Positions 46,371 through 55,250 are shown, numbered from the stretch's first letter. The stretch: 64,000 nt of DNA from WRGA01 sp031553395 (GCA_031553395.1 JAVBLR010000006.1:310001-374000); one strand, 5' to 3'. Notes: a model not told the origin generated them from the letters alone. Program-made: numbers and translations.

Positions 46371-48050
46371 ATGAAACAAACAAAATATATAGTAATAACG
46401 GCGTTCCTGTTTCTTGGATTGATTTTTGCCTCTTGTGATGATTATTTTGATGTCGGATCGGAAAATGTTTTGACAGACGATGATTATCCGAAAGATTTGT
46501 CAGAGTTATATGGTGGCTACATGGGGATTTCCGCTAAAGTACAAGCTGTTGCAGATCAAGCAATCTTCTTAGAAGGACTTCGTGGAGATTTATTGGAACC
46601 GACCAGAAATGCAAGTAATGATATTATTGATTTGTATTATTACCAAGAAGATGGAAAAAATAAATTTGCTGACCCATTGGGTTTTTATGAAGTTGTATTA
46701 AATGTAAATGACTTTTTGTCTCATGCTGTAGGTTTCTATAATAAAAACCCGAATGCTCTTGATAAAAATACATTTGGTGCTATTCTTTCTGGAGCAGTTC
46801 GCTATAAATGTTGGGCTTACTTGATGCTGGCTAAAATTTATGGTGAAGCTGTTTGGATGGATGATGTAGTAACTGAATATACAGGAGGTGCTTCACCCCA
46901 AACATTGCAGTTTGATGACTTGATTTTAAAATGTATCGATTTGATTGAAGTTGGAATGAAAGTTGATACCTTTACAGTAGATGGGAAAAAGGATGTTCGA
47001 TGGACTACAATATTGAATAGTTCTGATTTACAATGGAATCGTACTTGTCCTACTGCAGATTGCCTTTTGACCGAACTTTACTTATATGCAGGGCAATATC
47101 AAAAGGTTATTGATCATGGATTTGCTGTACTTCGTACTGGTGCTGAAGATAGTGCTACCAAACCAAGTTTTCAAATAACGAAAAGTGAATGGATGGGAGA
47201 ATGGTGGGAACTATTCGGAGATCCTTATTCAAAAAGTAAATGGCGTATGGAATATATTTGTTCTATTCCTTATGACTATCAGCTTAATGAAACAAATCAT
47301 TTGATTGATTATTTCTCAAATGATGCCGGATCTCACTATCTAATGCGCCCATCTCAGGCCGCTATGGATCGTTTTAATAATCAAATAACAGAAGGAGGAG
47401 GACGCGGAGATAAATACAGAGGAGATGGAAAAACGTTTAAACAAATAAACGGAGATTGGACTCTTTATAAATATAGTGCATCGTTTTATCCTGATAATTT
47501 GTATAAAAATCAGCCTCTAATAGGTATTTACAGAGCTCCGGATATTCATTTAATGTTGGCGGAAGCATTAGTGCAAGTGGGTAGATTATATGAATCATTG
47601 GCTTTGTATGACGGAGGAATTGAATCTTACTATAGTGCTGCTCAAGGTCGATTCTTGGATAGAGTAAATCCAATGAATCCGGAAGAAATAATTGCAAAAT
47701 TCAGCGATTTTCCTGTAACATTATATAGTTCAGGTAGTGATGGGTCGTGTATGGGAGTCAGAGGACGTGTTGCATTAAGAAGACTTGGGGAGCAGTTCTT
47801 GAAAAATACTACAGGAGACCTTGAATTTAAGAAACAATATCTGGATTCTTTGTTTGTTGAAGAAACTTGCTTGGAATCGGCTGCCGAAGCCCGTTCCTTT
47901 TATGCAATGATTCGCATGGCTAAACGTTGGAATAAACCTGAAATAGTTGCTGATAGGGTAAGTGCTAAATATCCTGAAGAATATCAAGCCTCTATGCGTG
48001 CTAAGTTGATGAATCCCGAAAATTGGTTCATTAAACGTAATTTAGAATAA
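46371..48050 (+). CDS. SusD/RagB-type glycan-binding lipoprotein 2
   Basis: The 559-residue protein has a lipoprotein signal (lipobox IFASCDDY, Cys near residue 22). SusD features are present but divergent: KCWAYLMLAKIYGEAVW (TPR-like helices), PTADCLLTELYLYAGQYQKVI, IYRAPDIHLMLAEALVQVGR, and a C-terminal RVALRRLGEQFLKN... LFVEETCLESAAEARSFYAM segment in place of the usual LLxERxxELxxEGxRxxDL. It is the last gene of the operon, followed by a strong terminator. It pairs with the divergent SusC just upstream. Confidence 0.9.
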   Translation: MKQTKYIVITAFLFLGLIFASCDDYFDVGSENVLTDDDYPKDLSELYGGYMGISAKVQAVADQAIFLEGLRGDLLEPTRNASNDIIDLYYYQEDGKNKFADPLGFYEVVLNVNDFLSHAVGFYNKNPNALDKNTFGAILSGAVRYKCWAYLMLAKIYGEAVWMDDVVTEYTGGASPQTLQFDDLILKCIDLIEVGMKVDTFTVDGKKDVRWTTILNSSDLQWNRTCPTADCLLTELYLYAGQYQKVIDHGFAVLRTGAEDSATKPSFQITKSEWMGEWWELFGDPYSKSKWRMEYICSIPYDYQLNETNHLIDYFSNDAGSHYLMRPSQAAMDRFNNQITEGGGRGDKYRGDGKTFKQINGDWTLYKYSASFYPDNLYKNQPLIGIYRAPDIHLMLAEALVQVGRLYESLALYDGGIESYYSAAQGRFLDRVNPMNPEEIIAKFSDFPVTLYSSGSDGSCMGVRGRVALRRLGEQFLKNTTGDLEFKKQYLDSLFVEETCLESAAEARSFYAMIRMAKRWNKPEIVADRVSAKYPEEYQASMRAKLMNPENWFIKRNLE

Positions 48051-48068
48051 TTTAATTATTGTAATGAT

Positions 48069-48110
48069 AAACGGTGGACATAATAATTAATATTATTTTG
48101 TCCACCGTTT
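48069..48110 (+). terminator. Intrinsic terminator of the SusC/D operon
   Basis: AAACGGTGGACA near 48070 pairs with TGTCCACCGTTT ending at 48110, a perfect 12-bp stem around an AT-rich loop. It lies about 20 bases after the SusD stop and marks the operon end. Confidence 0.82.
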
Positions 48111-48133
48111 ATTGTTCGTAATAAGATGAAGGC

Positions 48134-48141
48134 TAAATTTG
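48134..48141 (+). promoter_or_regulatory. -7 promoter box for the GH105-PL1 gene
   Basis: TAAATTTG fits TAnnTTTG directly after the operon terminator, giving a leader of about 130 bases. TTTCCGATAA occurs twice in that leader (near 48208 and 48246). Confidence 0.45.
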
Positions 48142-48273
48142 ATAATGAGTGATGTAGAACTATATGTTTGCGAGAATTTATCTGATTTTAATAATATTTT
48201 CATATTCTGATAATTTCCGATAACTTCGTTTATTCTAAAAAACTCTTTCCGATAATTTATAAAATATAAAAGT

Positions 48274-50634
48274 ATGTTTAAAAGGAATTTTTTATTGCTG
48301 TTATTCGTATGCAGTTTTATTCAGGTTATTTTTGCTCAGTATCAGGAAACAGCAGTTCGTTTCGCTAATTCCGAAATGAAACGTTTTCCCGAAGCATGGC
48401 AATTGGATCATGGTTCTAAGTTTGTTTGGGGGTATGCGCAAGGTGTGGGTTGTTGTGCCATGCTGAAAGTATGGCACAACACTGGTGACCAAAAATATTA
48501 TGATTATGTATACAAATGGGCTGATTATATGGTACAGCCGAATGGAGCCATTCTTAATTATAAAATATCGGATTATAATATAGATTTTATCAATTCTGGG
48601 AAAATACTTTTTGATGTATATGCTCAATCCGGAAATAAAAAATACCGGATGGCAATGGATACGCTACTGAGCCAGTTGGATAAGCATCCGCAAACAAGTG
48701 ATAGTGTATTTTGGCATAAAAAAATATATCCGCATCAAATTTGGTTGGATGGAATTTACATGGCCGGGCCTTACATTGCTCAATATGGAAAGGAATATAA
48801 TCGTCCTGATTTGGTAGATAAAGCCATGCACGAATTGGTTGTAACATACAAGCATACATTGGATGCCAAAACGGGATTGCTTTATCATGCGTATGACGAA
48901 AAACGCGAACAATTATGGGCTAATAAAGAAACCGGACATTCGCCTAACTTCTGGGGTAGGGCGATGGGATGGTATTTCATGGCATTGGTTGATATTATGG
49001 ATTTTGTTCCTGCAAATCATCCGCAACGAACAGAGGTTATTAATATAATGGAACATTTGGCAAACGTTATTCCTGTTTATCAGGATAAAACCGGATTGTG
49101 GTACCAAGTATTAGATCAAGGTGGACGTGAAGGAAATTATTTAGAAGCTTCGGTTTCTACTATGTTTATGTATTCCATTGCCAAAGCTGTAAATAAAGGT
49201 TATATAAACAGAAAACATCTTGATACTGCTAAAAAGGCATACGATGGCCTTATGAAGAATTTGATAAAAGTAGAACCGGATGGTACACTTACTTTAACCA
49301 AATGTTGTGCTGTAGGCGGTTTGGGTGGAAATCCTTACCGGGATGGTTCGTATGAATATTATATCAATGAAAAAATACGCGATAACGACTCCAAAGCAAC
49401 AGGGCCTTTTATTATGGGTTGTCTGGAACTGGAAGCTGCTGATGCAATTGCATTTCCTACTGCCGAAGGATTTGGAAAATATGCTTCAGGCGGTCGGGGA
49501 GGAGAGGTGTATGTTGTTACGAATCTGAATGATTCGGGAGCAGGTTCTTTCCGTGATGCAGTGAGCAAACCTAATCGTACTGTGGTATTTAGTATTGGAG
49601 GAGTTATTAAGCTGGAAGATAAAGTAAAAGCTGAATCGAATATTACCATTGCCGGGCAAACGGCTCCCGGCGATGGTATCACTATTTATGGGCATGGAAT
49701 TTCTTTTTCCGATAATACAATTGTGCGTTACATTCGTTTGCATGGAAGTATTGGTATGGCGCGTGGTTCGTGTGTGCTTGTTGCTGATAACTTAAAAAAT
49801 GCAATTTTTGACCATGTTTCTGTTCAATGGGGAAGATGGGATAATCTGCATGTGAAAAATACCAAATACATTACGTTTCAGCATTGTATTTTTGGTGAGG
49901 CAATCGATCCGCAACGGTTTGGGGCATTATTGGAACGTCCTGATAGTATTTCTATTCATCATTGTTTATGGATCGATAATCAAAGTCGTAATCCGAAGGC
50001 TAAAGCCGGCATTCAGTTTTATAATAATGTTATTTATAATTGGGGTGGTTCGGCTTTTGTTGGTGGACATTCCTCAGCTGATCATTATCAGGATGTTGTA
50101 AATAATTATTTTATTGCCGGACCCAATTCATCTGATAATTTTTTATCGATGTTTAGCCCGACAGACCATGTTTATCATAAAGGAAACTATGCGGATATGA
50201 ATAAGGATGGTGTTTTGAACGGCCGTTTGGTTACGGATGATGATGTTATTAAAACAACAGCCACTTTAATGCCTGCTCCGAATCATGGAAATGAATATCT
50301 AGCTTTGGCTACTGACGCTGCAACTGCTTATAAAATAGTTTTGGAACAAGTCGGATATAATCTGAAACGCGACGAAGTAGATATGCGGTTAATTAATCAA
50401 TTGAAATCGTTGGGTAAAGAAGGCAAGATTATTAGAGAAGAAAGCGAAGTTGGCGGACAACCGGAAGTAAAATCCGGCACTCCTTTGAAAGATTCCGATA
50501 ATGATGGAATGCTAGATGAATGGGAACGCAAAAATGGCTTAAATCCCAATAATGCCTCAGATGCAGGATTTTATACATTGGATAAGAAATATACAAATAT
50601 TGAAATGTATATTAATGGTTTGGTAAACAAATGA
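48274..50634 (+). CDS. GH105-PL1 fusion: unsaturated (rhamno)galacturonyl hydrolase fused to a pectate-lyase-like domain
   Basis: The 786-residue protein has a signal peptide (to about residue 21, VIFAQ). A GH105 (alpha/alpha)6 domain covers about 22 to 389, with catalytic Asp159 in IWLDGIYMAGP and motifs NFWGRAMGWYFMALVD and DGTLTLTKCCAVGGLGGNPYRDGS. A PL1-type beta-helix domain runs from about residue 390 (AFPTAEGFGKYASGGRGG) with AIFDHVSVQWGRWDNLHV and NQSRNPKAKAGIQFYNN. It ends in a calcium-loop segment DSDNDGMLDEWERKNGLNPNNA, as the lyase domain of the long pectate lyase does. The lyase makes unsaturated ends and GH105 removes unsaturated uronic acid, so the two activities are consecutive. 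There is one continuous frame and no stop at the junction. No T9SS tail is seen. Confidence 0.9.
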   Translation: MFKRNFLLLLFVCSFIQVIFAQYQETAVRFANSEMKRFPEAWQLDHGSKFVWGYAQGVGCCAMLKVWHNTGDQKYYDYVYKWADYMVQPNGAILNYKISDYNIDFINSGKILFDVYAQSGNKKYRMAMDTLLSQLDKHPQTSDSVFWHKKIYPHQIWLDGIYMAGPYIAQYGKEYNRPDLVDKAMHELVVTYKHTLDAKTGLLYHAYDEKREQLWANKETGHSPNFWGRAMGWYFMALVDIMDFVPANHPQRTEVINIMEHLANVIPVYQDKTGLWYQVLDQGGREGNYLEASVSTMFMYSIAKAVNKGYINRKHLDTAKKAYDGLMKNLIKVEPDGTLTLTKCCAVGGLGGNPYRDGSYEYYINEKIRDNDSKATGPFIMGCLELEAADAIAFPTAEGFGKYASGGRGGEVYVVTNLNDSGAGSFRDAVSKPNRTVVFSIGGVIKLEDKVKAESNITIAGQTAPGDGITIYGHGISFSDNTIVRYIRLHGSIGMARGSCVLVADNLKNAIFDHVSVQWGRWDNLHVKNTKYITFQHCIFGEAIDPQRFGALLERPDSISIHHCLWIDNQSRNPKAKAGIQFYNNVIYNWGGSAFVGGHSSADHYQDVVNNYFIAGPNSSDNFLSMFSPTDHVYHKGNYADMNKDGVLNGRLVTDDDVIKTTATLMPAPNHGNEYLALATDAATAYKIVLEQVGYNLKRDEVDMRLINQLKSLGKEGKIIREESEVGGQPEVKSGTPLKDSDNDGMLDEWERKNGLNPNNASDAGFYTLDKKYTNIEMYINGLVNK

Positions 50635-50655
50635 TGCGTTGTTAATATAAATATT

Positions 50656-50752
50656 TTTACCACAAAGGACACAAAGTTTTCACAAAGGGCACAAAATAAA
50701 CTCTCTTATACTTGTGTCCTTTGCGTAATCTTTGTGAACTTTGTGGTAAAAA
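50656..50752. repeat. Intergenic inverted repeat built from CACAAAG/CTTTGTG words
   Basis: TTTTACCACAAAG on the left pairs with CTTTGTGGTAAAA on the right; within the arms CACAAAG, GGACACAAAG and their complements recur. The right arm ends 18 bases before the ATG of the GH105 gene at 50770. A GTG inside the right arm makes an apparent longer frame that is not real. Confidence 0.7.
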
Positions 50753-50769
50753 ATCATAACCATATAACT

Positions 50770-52245
50770 ATGAAAAAACTCATTACTACAACAAAAATTC
50801 TTACTTTTTCTTTTCTTTTTCCATTTCTTGCTAATGCTGAAGATGCTTTAATTTTAAAACAAACTGAAACGCTTCGTTATGCCAATTTGGTAAATGACTA
50901 TTTTATGCGTACTTATCCTGACGTAGGAGCAAAGTCGTACGTCGGTGGAAAAGAGCGGGATAGCAAAATCTGGACAAGAGGTGTGTATTATGAAGGATTA
51001 ATGGCATTTTACCGTCAATATCCGCAGGCAAAATGCTTGAAATATGCCGAAGATTGGGGTACTTTTCATAACTGGATTTCTTCGGGTTCTGGTTCTGCGG
51101 CTCGCCATGCCGATTATCAATGTTGCGGACAGGCTTATTTGGATATGTATATGCTGAAACCAAATCAAACGGTACGTAAAACACATATCAAAGGTCGTAT
51201 CGATGATATGCTGGCTACTACAACAATTAATGATTGGTATTGGGTTGATGCGATTCAGATGGCAATGCCTGTTTTCGCCCAATTGGGATGTATTGAAAAA
51301 GACGACCGGTATTTCAAGCGGATGTATGAAATGTATATGTATACCCGCGATAAGCATGGAGGTAGCGGTAAAGGTGGCGGAACTCCGCTTTTCAATGAAA
51401 AAGACGGATTATGGTACCGAGATTATCAATACGATCCTCCTTACATGGATAAAAAGGAAACGGATAACCCTTGTTATTGGTCACGTGGAAACGGATGGGT
51501 ATATGCTGCATTAGCACGGGTTTTATATTATTCTCCGGATGATGTATATCAGCGGCAACAATATATAGATGATTTTACATTGATGTCGGAAGCTTTGTTG
51601 AAATGCCAACGTTCGGACGGTTTTTGGGGTGTGAGCCTTGCTGCTCTTTCCAATACGGGGCATGCCGACTCTCCTGGTCCAGAAACATCGGGAACATCGT
51701 TGTTTGTGATGGGAATGGCATATGGTATTAGTGAAGGCTTATTGGATAGAGACACTTATTTGCCTTGTGTAATTAAGGGCTGGAATGCGTTGTGTAATAC
51801 AGCTGTTAATCAAATTACAGGTTTTTTGGGTTATGTACAGGGCGCTGGGGCTTGCCCGGAAGACGGACAGCCGGTTCTATTTACCAAAGCTGCCGATTTT
51901 GAAGATTTCGGTATTGGATGTTTTTTGCTTGCAGCATCGGAAGTGTATCGCTTGGGAGATGTAAATCTGAATGAATCTTCTATTCAGGAAAATATGATTG
52001 ATAAAACATTCTTTTGTGCTGTTTCCGGAAATGAATTTTCGGTTGATTTAACATTGGATGAACAAGAGTATGTTTCTATCGATTTGTATGATATGAGAGG
52101 TGCAGTACAAAAGCAAATATATAAGGGTGAATTATCCGCAGGCAACCATCAAATTCGTGTTGCTTTTGAAAAACCTTCGGGTATGTATATTTGTGTACTG
52201 AGAACTTCAAAATCAAGTGTTTCACGTAAAATGGTGATGTTTTAG
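50770..52245 (+). CDS. GH105 unsaturated rhamnogalacturonyl hydrolase with T9SS sorting domain
   Basis: From the ATG at 50770 (MKKLITTTK) the protein has 491 residues: a signal peptide to about residue 24, a GH105 (alpha/alpha)6 domain to about 400, and a C-terminal T9SS type A domain (YVSIDLYDMRGAVQKQIY; GMYICVLRTSKSSVSRKMVM). GH105 evidence is KIWTRGVYYEGLMAFY, catalytic Asp160 in YWVDAIQMAMPVFAQLG, CYWSRGNGWVYAALARVL, and DFEDFGIGCFLLAASEVYRL. It is a close paralogue of the minus-strand GH105 at 59156, which lacks the sorting domain. It removes unsaturated galacturonic acid from lyase products and is probably displayed at the surface. Confidence 0.92.
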   Translation: MKKLITTTKILTFSFLFPFLANAEDALILKQTETLRYANLVNDYFMRTYPDVGAKSYVGGKERDSKIWTRGVYYEGLMAFYRQYPQAKCLKYAEDWGTFHNWISSGSGSAARHADYQCCGQAYLDMYMLKPNQTVRKTHIKGRIDDMLATTTINDWYWVDAIQMAMPVFAQLGCIEKDDRYFKRMYEMYMYTRDKHGGSGKGGGTPLFNEKDGLWYRDYQYDPPYMDKKETDNPCYWSRGNGWVYAALARVLYYSPDDVYQRQQYIDDFTLMSEALLKCQRSDGFWGVSLAALSNTGHADSPGPETSGTSLFVMGMAYGISEGLLDRDTYLPCVIKGWNALCNTAVNQITGFLGYVQGAGACPEDGQPVLFTKAADFEDFGIGCFLLAASEVYRLGDVNLNESSIQENMIDKTFFCAVSGNEFSVDLTLDEQEYVSIDLYDMRGAVQKQIYKGELSAGNHQIRVAFEKPSGMYICVLRTSKSSVSRKMVMF

Positions 52246-52308
52246 TTCTACTTTGACAGATTATAATTGATACCGATATGAATATGAATGTTTTTAAGCC
52301 TTACCATC

Positions 52309-52495
52309 TGTCCGCGAAGCGGGCAAATATGAATAACCACGGGTGAAGCCCGTGGTACACGAACACCCGCCTCCCCAACAACCCCGATAGGGGTTGAATA
52401 TCGAACATTCGCCCCCTTCGGGGACGTGGTTGTGTGTGGTTGCTCCACACCACGGGTTTCACCCACGGTTATTCATATTTGCCCCTTTCAGGGAC
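52309..52495. repeat. GC-rich palindromic element with terminal inverted repeats (REP/MITE-like)
   Basis: The left end (from GTCCGCGAAGCGGGCAAATA) is mirrored at the right end (to ATTTGCCCCTTTCAGGGAC) over nearly 50 bases with few mismatches; CCACGGGTGAAGCCCGTGG and CCACGGGTTTCACCCACGG lie inside each arm. Inner hairpins include CCCCGATAGGGG and CCCCCTTCGGGG. GC content is far above its surroundings. Similar palindromes are dispersed in Bacteroidota genomes; no transposase is next to it. A 72-residue frame across it is not a gene. Confidence 0.8.
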
Positions 52496-52625
52496 ATAAT
52501 CGGAATTTATAAAAACCTTCATAACGGACTCGTTTTGAAATTTATTATAGAATAGGACATTATGTGGATAGCCTATTTTGATAATAAAATGACCTCGTAA
52601 ACAAGAGATAAATCTTCCTTATTTC

Positions 52626-52667
52626 AAACCTCATTACCTCATAGTTCTAAATGAAGTAATGAGGTTT
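52626..52667. terminator. Hairpin, possible terminator
   Basis: AAACCTCATTAC (52626 to 52637) and GTAATGAGGTTT (52656 to 52667) form a perfect 12-bp stem. It lies in the 630-base spacer between the GH105 gene and the ATPase gene; a T-run is weak, so function is uncertain. Confidence 0.5.
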
Positions 52668-52720
52668 GTTATGTGATGTGTATTTTACGGCTACAACCGG
52701 ATGTTTACACTGAATATGTT

Positions 52721-52868
52721 TCTAAAATGTGTAAAAGATCACATTTCAGGAACGTAAAGTGTGATTTTTTGGCGTATAGAATGATTACACTTTCAGAAAC
52801 TTTCGTATCTTTGTCACATATTTCGTTCTGAAAATGTGTGAAAAATCACATTTTAGGAACATGATAAA
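52721..52868 (+). promoter_or_regulatory. Promoter with duplicated operator-like repeats upstream of the ATPase gene
   Basis: Two direct copies of about 38 bases, at 52721 to 52758 and 52825 to 52868, share AAAATGTGTRAAARATCACATTTYAGGAAC. An inverted partial copy (AAGTGTGATTTTTTGG) lies between them near 52758. Each copy contains an imperfect dyad TGTG-N6-8-CACA. A perfect -7 box TATCTTTG at 52806 to 52813 sits between the copies, and copy 2 would lie in the untranslated leader. This fits an operator arrangement for autoregulation or repression. Confidence 0.6.
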
Positions 52869-52876
52869 GGGTTTAT

Positions 52877-54196
52877 ATGGTAATAGAAAGAGAAATAATC
52901 CGGCTGTTGGAAAAATGGAAGTCCAAGAAAAACAGGAAACCATTGATATTGAAAGGTGCCAGACAAATAGGCAAAACCTGGATTATGCAGGAATTCGGGA
53001 AACGCCATTTCGAATCCATCGCTTATTTTAATTTTGAAGAGGTAAAGGAATTGAAGGATATTTTTGGCTCGACAAAAAATATAGAGCGGATACTCGGACA
53101 ATTGGCTTTACATACTAACTCCGGAATAAAGCCGGAAACAACACTCATTATATTTGACGAAATACAGGAATGCAATGATGCCCTCAACAGTTTGAAATAT
53201 TTCTGTGAAAATGAACCGGAATATGCAGTTATTGCTGCCGGCTCGCTATTGGGAGTAACACTTTCAAAAGGTGATTCTTTTCCGGTCGGAAAAGTTGAGT
53301 TTATGCAAATGTATCCTGTTACATTCAAAGAGTTTTTGGCAACCGAGTCTCCTGAGAATTACCAATATATAGAGGAAATGAACCATTTGGAAGAACTACC
53401 TTCCATTGTTTTCAACCGCTTGGAAGAATCTTACAATAAATATCAGATTTCGGGAGGAATGCCGCAGGCGGTTTCCGAATTACTTGAAAACAATGGGATG
53501 GGAGCAGTTGAAGATACACTCCAAGACATACTTAATGCTTATGCTCTGGACTTTTCTAAGCATGCAGAGACGAAAGAAATTCCTCGTATTACAAGTATCT
53601 GGAATTCAATTCCGTCGCAATTGTCAAAAGAAAACCGGAAGTTTATTTATAAATTGGTAAAACCGGGGGCCCGGGCAAGAGAATATGAAGATGCGTTGTT
53701 GTGGCTGCAACATGCAGGCCTAGTACACCGGATTTTTGCCAACACCAAACCATTTCTTCCGTTAACGGCTTACGATGATATTTCGGCATTCAAAGTCTAC
53801 CTTTCCGATGTCGGATTATTACGGCGTTTAGCAAGATTATCGCCCGATACTGTTTTGTCTGGAAGTCCGATATATACCGAATTTAAAGGTGCAATGGCCG
53901 AAAACTTTGTTTTGCAATCGCTCGTTACTCAATTTGATGTTGCTCCGCGTTATTGGACTTCCGAAGGGAAGGCCGAAGTTGATTTTATCATTCAAAATAA
54001 CAACCAGATTCTTCCGATTGAAGTGAAATCGGCACAAAATGTAGCTGGCAAGAGTCTTTTTGTATACAATAGTTTATATCATCCAAAATTGAGAATCCGC
54101 TATTCGAAAAATAATTTGAAACTGGATGATAATCTACTGAATATTCCGATATTTTTGGTTGATTGGAGTTTGAAGTTTATGGAAATGGTGAAATGA
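52877..54196 (+). CDS. AAA-family ATP-binding protein with DUF4143 domain
   Basis: The 439-residue protein has an N-terminal AAA_14 domain: Walker A ILKGARQIGKTWIM near residue 27, Walker B TLIIFDEIQE near residue 92 and sensor segment YAVIAAGSLLGV. The C-terminal DUF4143 domain covers about residues 205 to 370. It includes a PD-(D/E)XK-nuclease-like strand pattern in YWTSEGKAEVDFIIQNNNQILPIEVKSA (core D...EVK), as other members show. These ATPases are scattered in bacterial and archaeal genomes, often alone and horizontally mobile, and their function is not established. It interrupts the pectin locus and has no evident link to it. A palindromic element, a hairpin and operator-like repeats lie upstream. 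Confidence 0.9.
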   Translation: MVIEREIIRLLEKWKSKKNRKPLILKGARQIGKTWIMQEFGKRHFESIAYFNFEEVKELKDIFGSTKNIERILGQLALHTNSGIKPETTLIIFDEIQECNDALNSLKYFCENEPEYAVIAAGSLLGVTLSKGDSFPVGKVEFMQMYPVTFKEFLATESPENYQYIEEMNHLEELPSIVFNRLEESYNKYQISGGMPQAVSELLENNGMGAVEDTLQDILNAYALDFSKHAETKEIPRITSIWNSIPSQLSKENRKFIYKLVKPGARAREYEDALLWLQHAGLVHRIFANTKPFLPLTAYDDISAFKVYLSDVGLLRRLARLSPDTVLSGSPIYTEFKGAMAENFVLQSLVTQFDVAPRYWTSEGKAEVDFIIQNNNQILPIEVKSAQNVAGKSLFVYNSLYHPKLRIRYSKNNLKLDDNLLNIPIFLVDWSLKFMEMVK

Positions 54197-54227
54197 AATA
54201 AATATCGCTTTTTACTCTTGGCAATAA

Positions 54228-54256
54228 AAAAAAGCCCGTTTTAAGCGGACTTTTTC
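54228..54256. terminator. Intrinsic terminator of the ATPase gene
   Basis: AAAAAGCCCG and CGGACTTTTT form a stem with one mismatch around TTTTAAG, with A- and T-runs on either side. It lies between the convergent ATPase gene and the secreted-protein gene ending at 54273. Confidence 0.75.
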
Positions 54257-54272
54257 ATTAGAATACAACAGA

Positions 54273-55250
54273 TTATTTATTAAATAATTTTTCTGTGCTG
54301 AAAGAACCATCTTCATACGTAGTTCTTACGATTACGAAACCTTTCGCATTTTCGTAAACTTTTTTACCTGTTACATCTACATATTCTTTGCTTACAGCAA
54401 CTTTAGAAGCAGCATCAGCAGTTTTGATGTCGGTTGTTCCAGCTAATACATAATCAACTGAATTTTTAACGATAGTTAAATATTCTGGGGTTAAAAATGC
54501 AGCAGCTGCTTCACTTACTCCGATTTGAATGTATTTTTTAGCAATCGTAACAGTTCCTCCTGCTCCATCAGTTATAACAGAGCCAACAGGAATCTCAGAG
54601 ATGCTACAAACTTCAGTATTATAAGTATCTGTATAGTTTGCAACGTTTGCTAAATTTATAATTTTAGAACCATTATCACTAATCCAAGCTGTAACCTTAT
54701 CAGTAGCAGCCATTCCGATCATAATTCTGTAATATGTTTTACCACCGGTTGTTATCTCATTAGATGATGTTGCCATAAGAACTTCATCATTATTAGCTCC
54801 GGAATATGAAATTCCATTAAAAATAGGATGAGTTTTATCCTTTACAGCGATTGACTTTGCAGCAACATCAATACCATTTGCAGTTTCTGATTGACAGTTG
54901 ATTGGATTACCCCAGTTCCAACGAGATGATTGTAATTGAAAAACTTTCAGGTTTACAAAAGGCTTATTAATACCTTTCAAGCTAGTAGGAACATTACCTG
55001 ATCCTGGTAATGCAGCTAAAACAACAGCATCGTATGGATCGAATGTAGAAGCAGGCAGTGCCGCATCTGCAGTTGCCGCAGCAACTATAATATCTACTGT
55101 GTAAGTTCCACGTAATTTTGCTAAAACAGCAACATCGCCAGCATCTGTTGGAGTAGCAAGACTGGTAACATACGCCACCTTTTTTTGTGCTTGCGCATTA
55201 AAACACACAACTGCACATGCAGCTAATAATAAAAAAGTAATTTTTTTCAT
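54273..55250 (-). CDS. Secreted ThuA-like-domain protein with short C-terminal tail (unknown function)
   Basis: The 325-residue protein has a signal peptide to about residue 21 (CFNAQAQ) and one Rossmann-like domain to about residue 271. Conserved positions shared with the 720-residue neighbour and the C-terminal part of the long pectate lyase are: KVAYVTS at the start, VDIIVAAAT, YDAVVLAAL, KPFVNLKVFQ, SSRWNWG, and DKTHPIFNGISYSG. A short tail follows (EYVDVTGKKVYENAKGFVIV, then a TYEDGS turn ending FNK), shared with two neighbours. The fold resembles ThuA/GATase-like flavodoxin folds by pattern only; no catalytic residue can be named. It may be a secreted binding or scaffold protein. I do not assign a function. 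Confidence 0.8.
   Translation of the reverse strand: MKKITFLLLAACAVVCFNAQAQKKVAYVTSLATPTDAGDVAVLAKLRGTYTVDIIVAAATADAALPASTFDPYDAVVLAALPGSGNVPTSLKGINKPFVNLKVFQLQSSRWNWGNPINCQSETANGIDVAAKSIAVKDKTHPIFNGISYSGANNDEVLMATSSNEITTGGKTYYRIMIGMAATDKVTAWISDNGSKIINLANVANYTDTYNTEVCSISEIPVGSVITDGAGGTVTIAKKYIQIGVSEAAAAFLTPEYLTIVKNSVDYVLAGTTDIKTADAASKVAVSKEYVDVTGKKVYENAKGFVIVRTTYEDGSFSTEKLFNK

Noticed and set aside
50656..50752. CRISPR-like array from repeated CACAAAG words
   Set aside because: The words are short and irregular, and there are no uniform repeats or spacers and no cas gene; it is a dyad.
50734..50769. Longer N-terminus of the GH105 gene
   Set aside because: The GTG start lies inside the inverted repeat and precedes a good signal peptide beginning at the ATG at 50770.
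52248..52466. 72-residue frame across the GC-rich element
   Set aside because: It is produced by the palindromic element itself; no family resemblance and no ribosome binding site.
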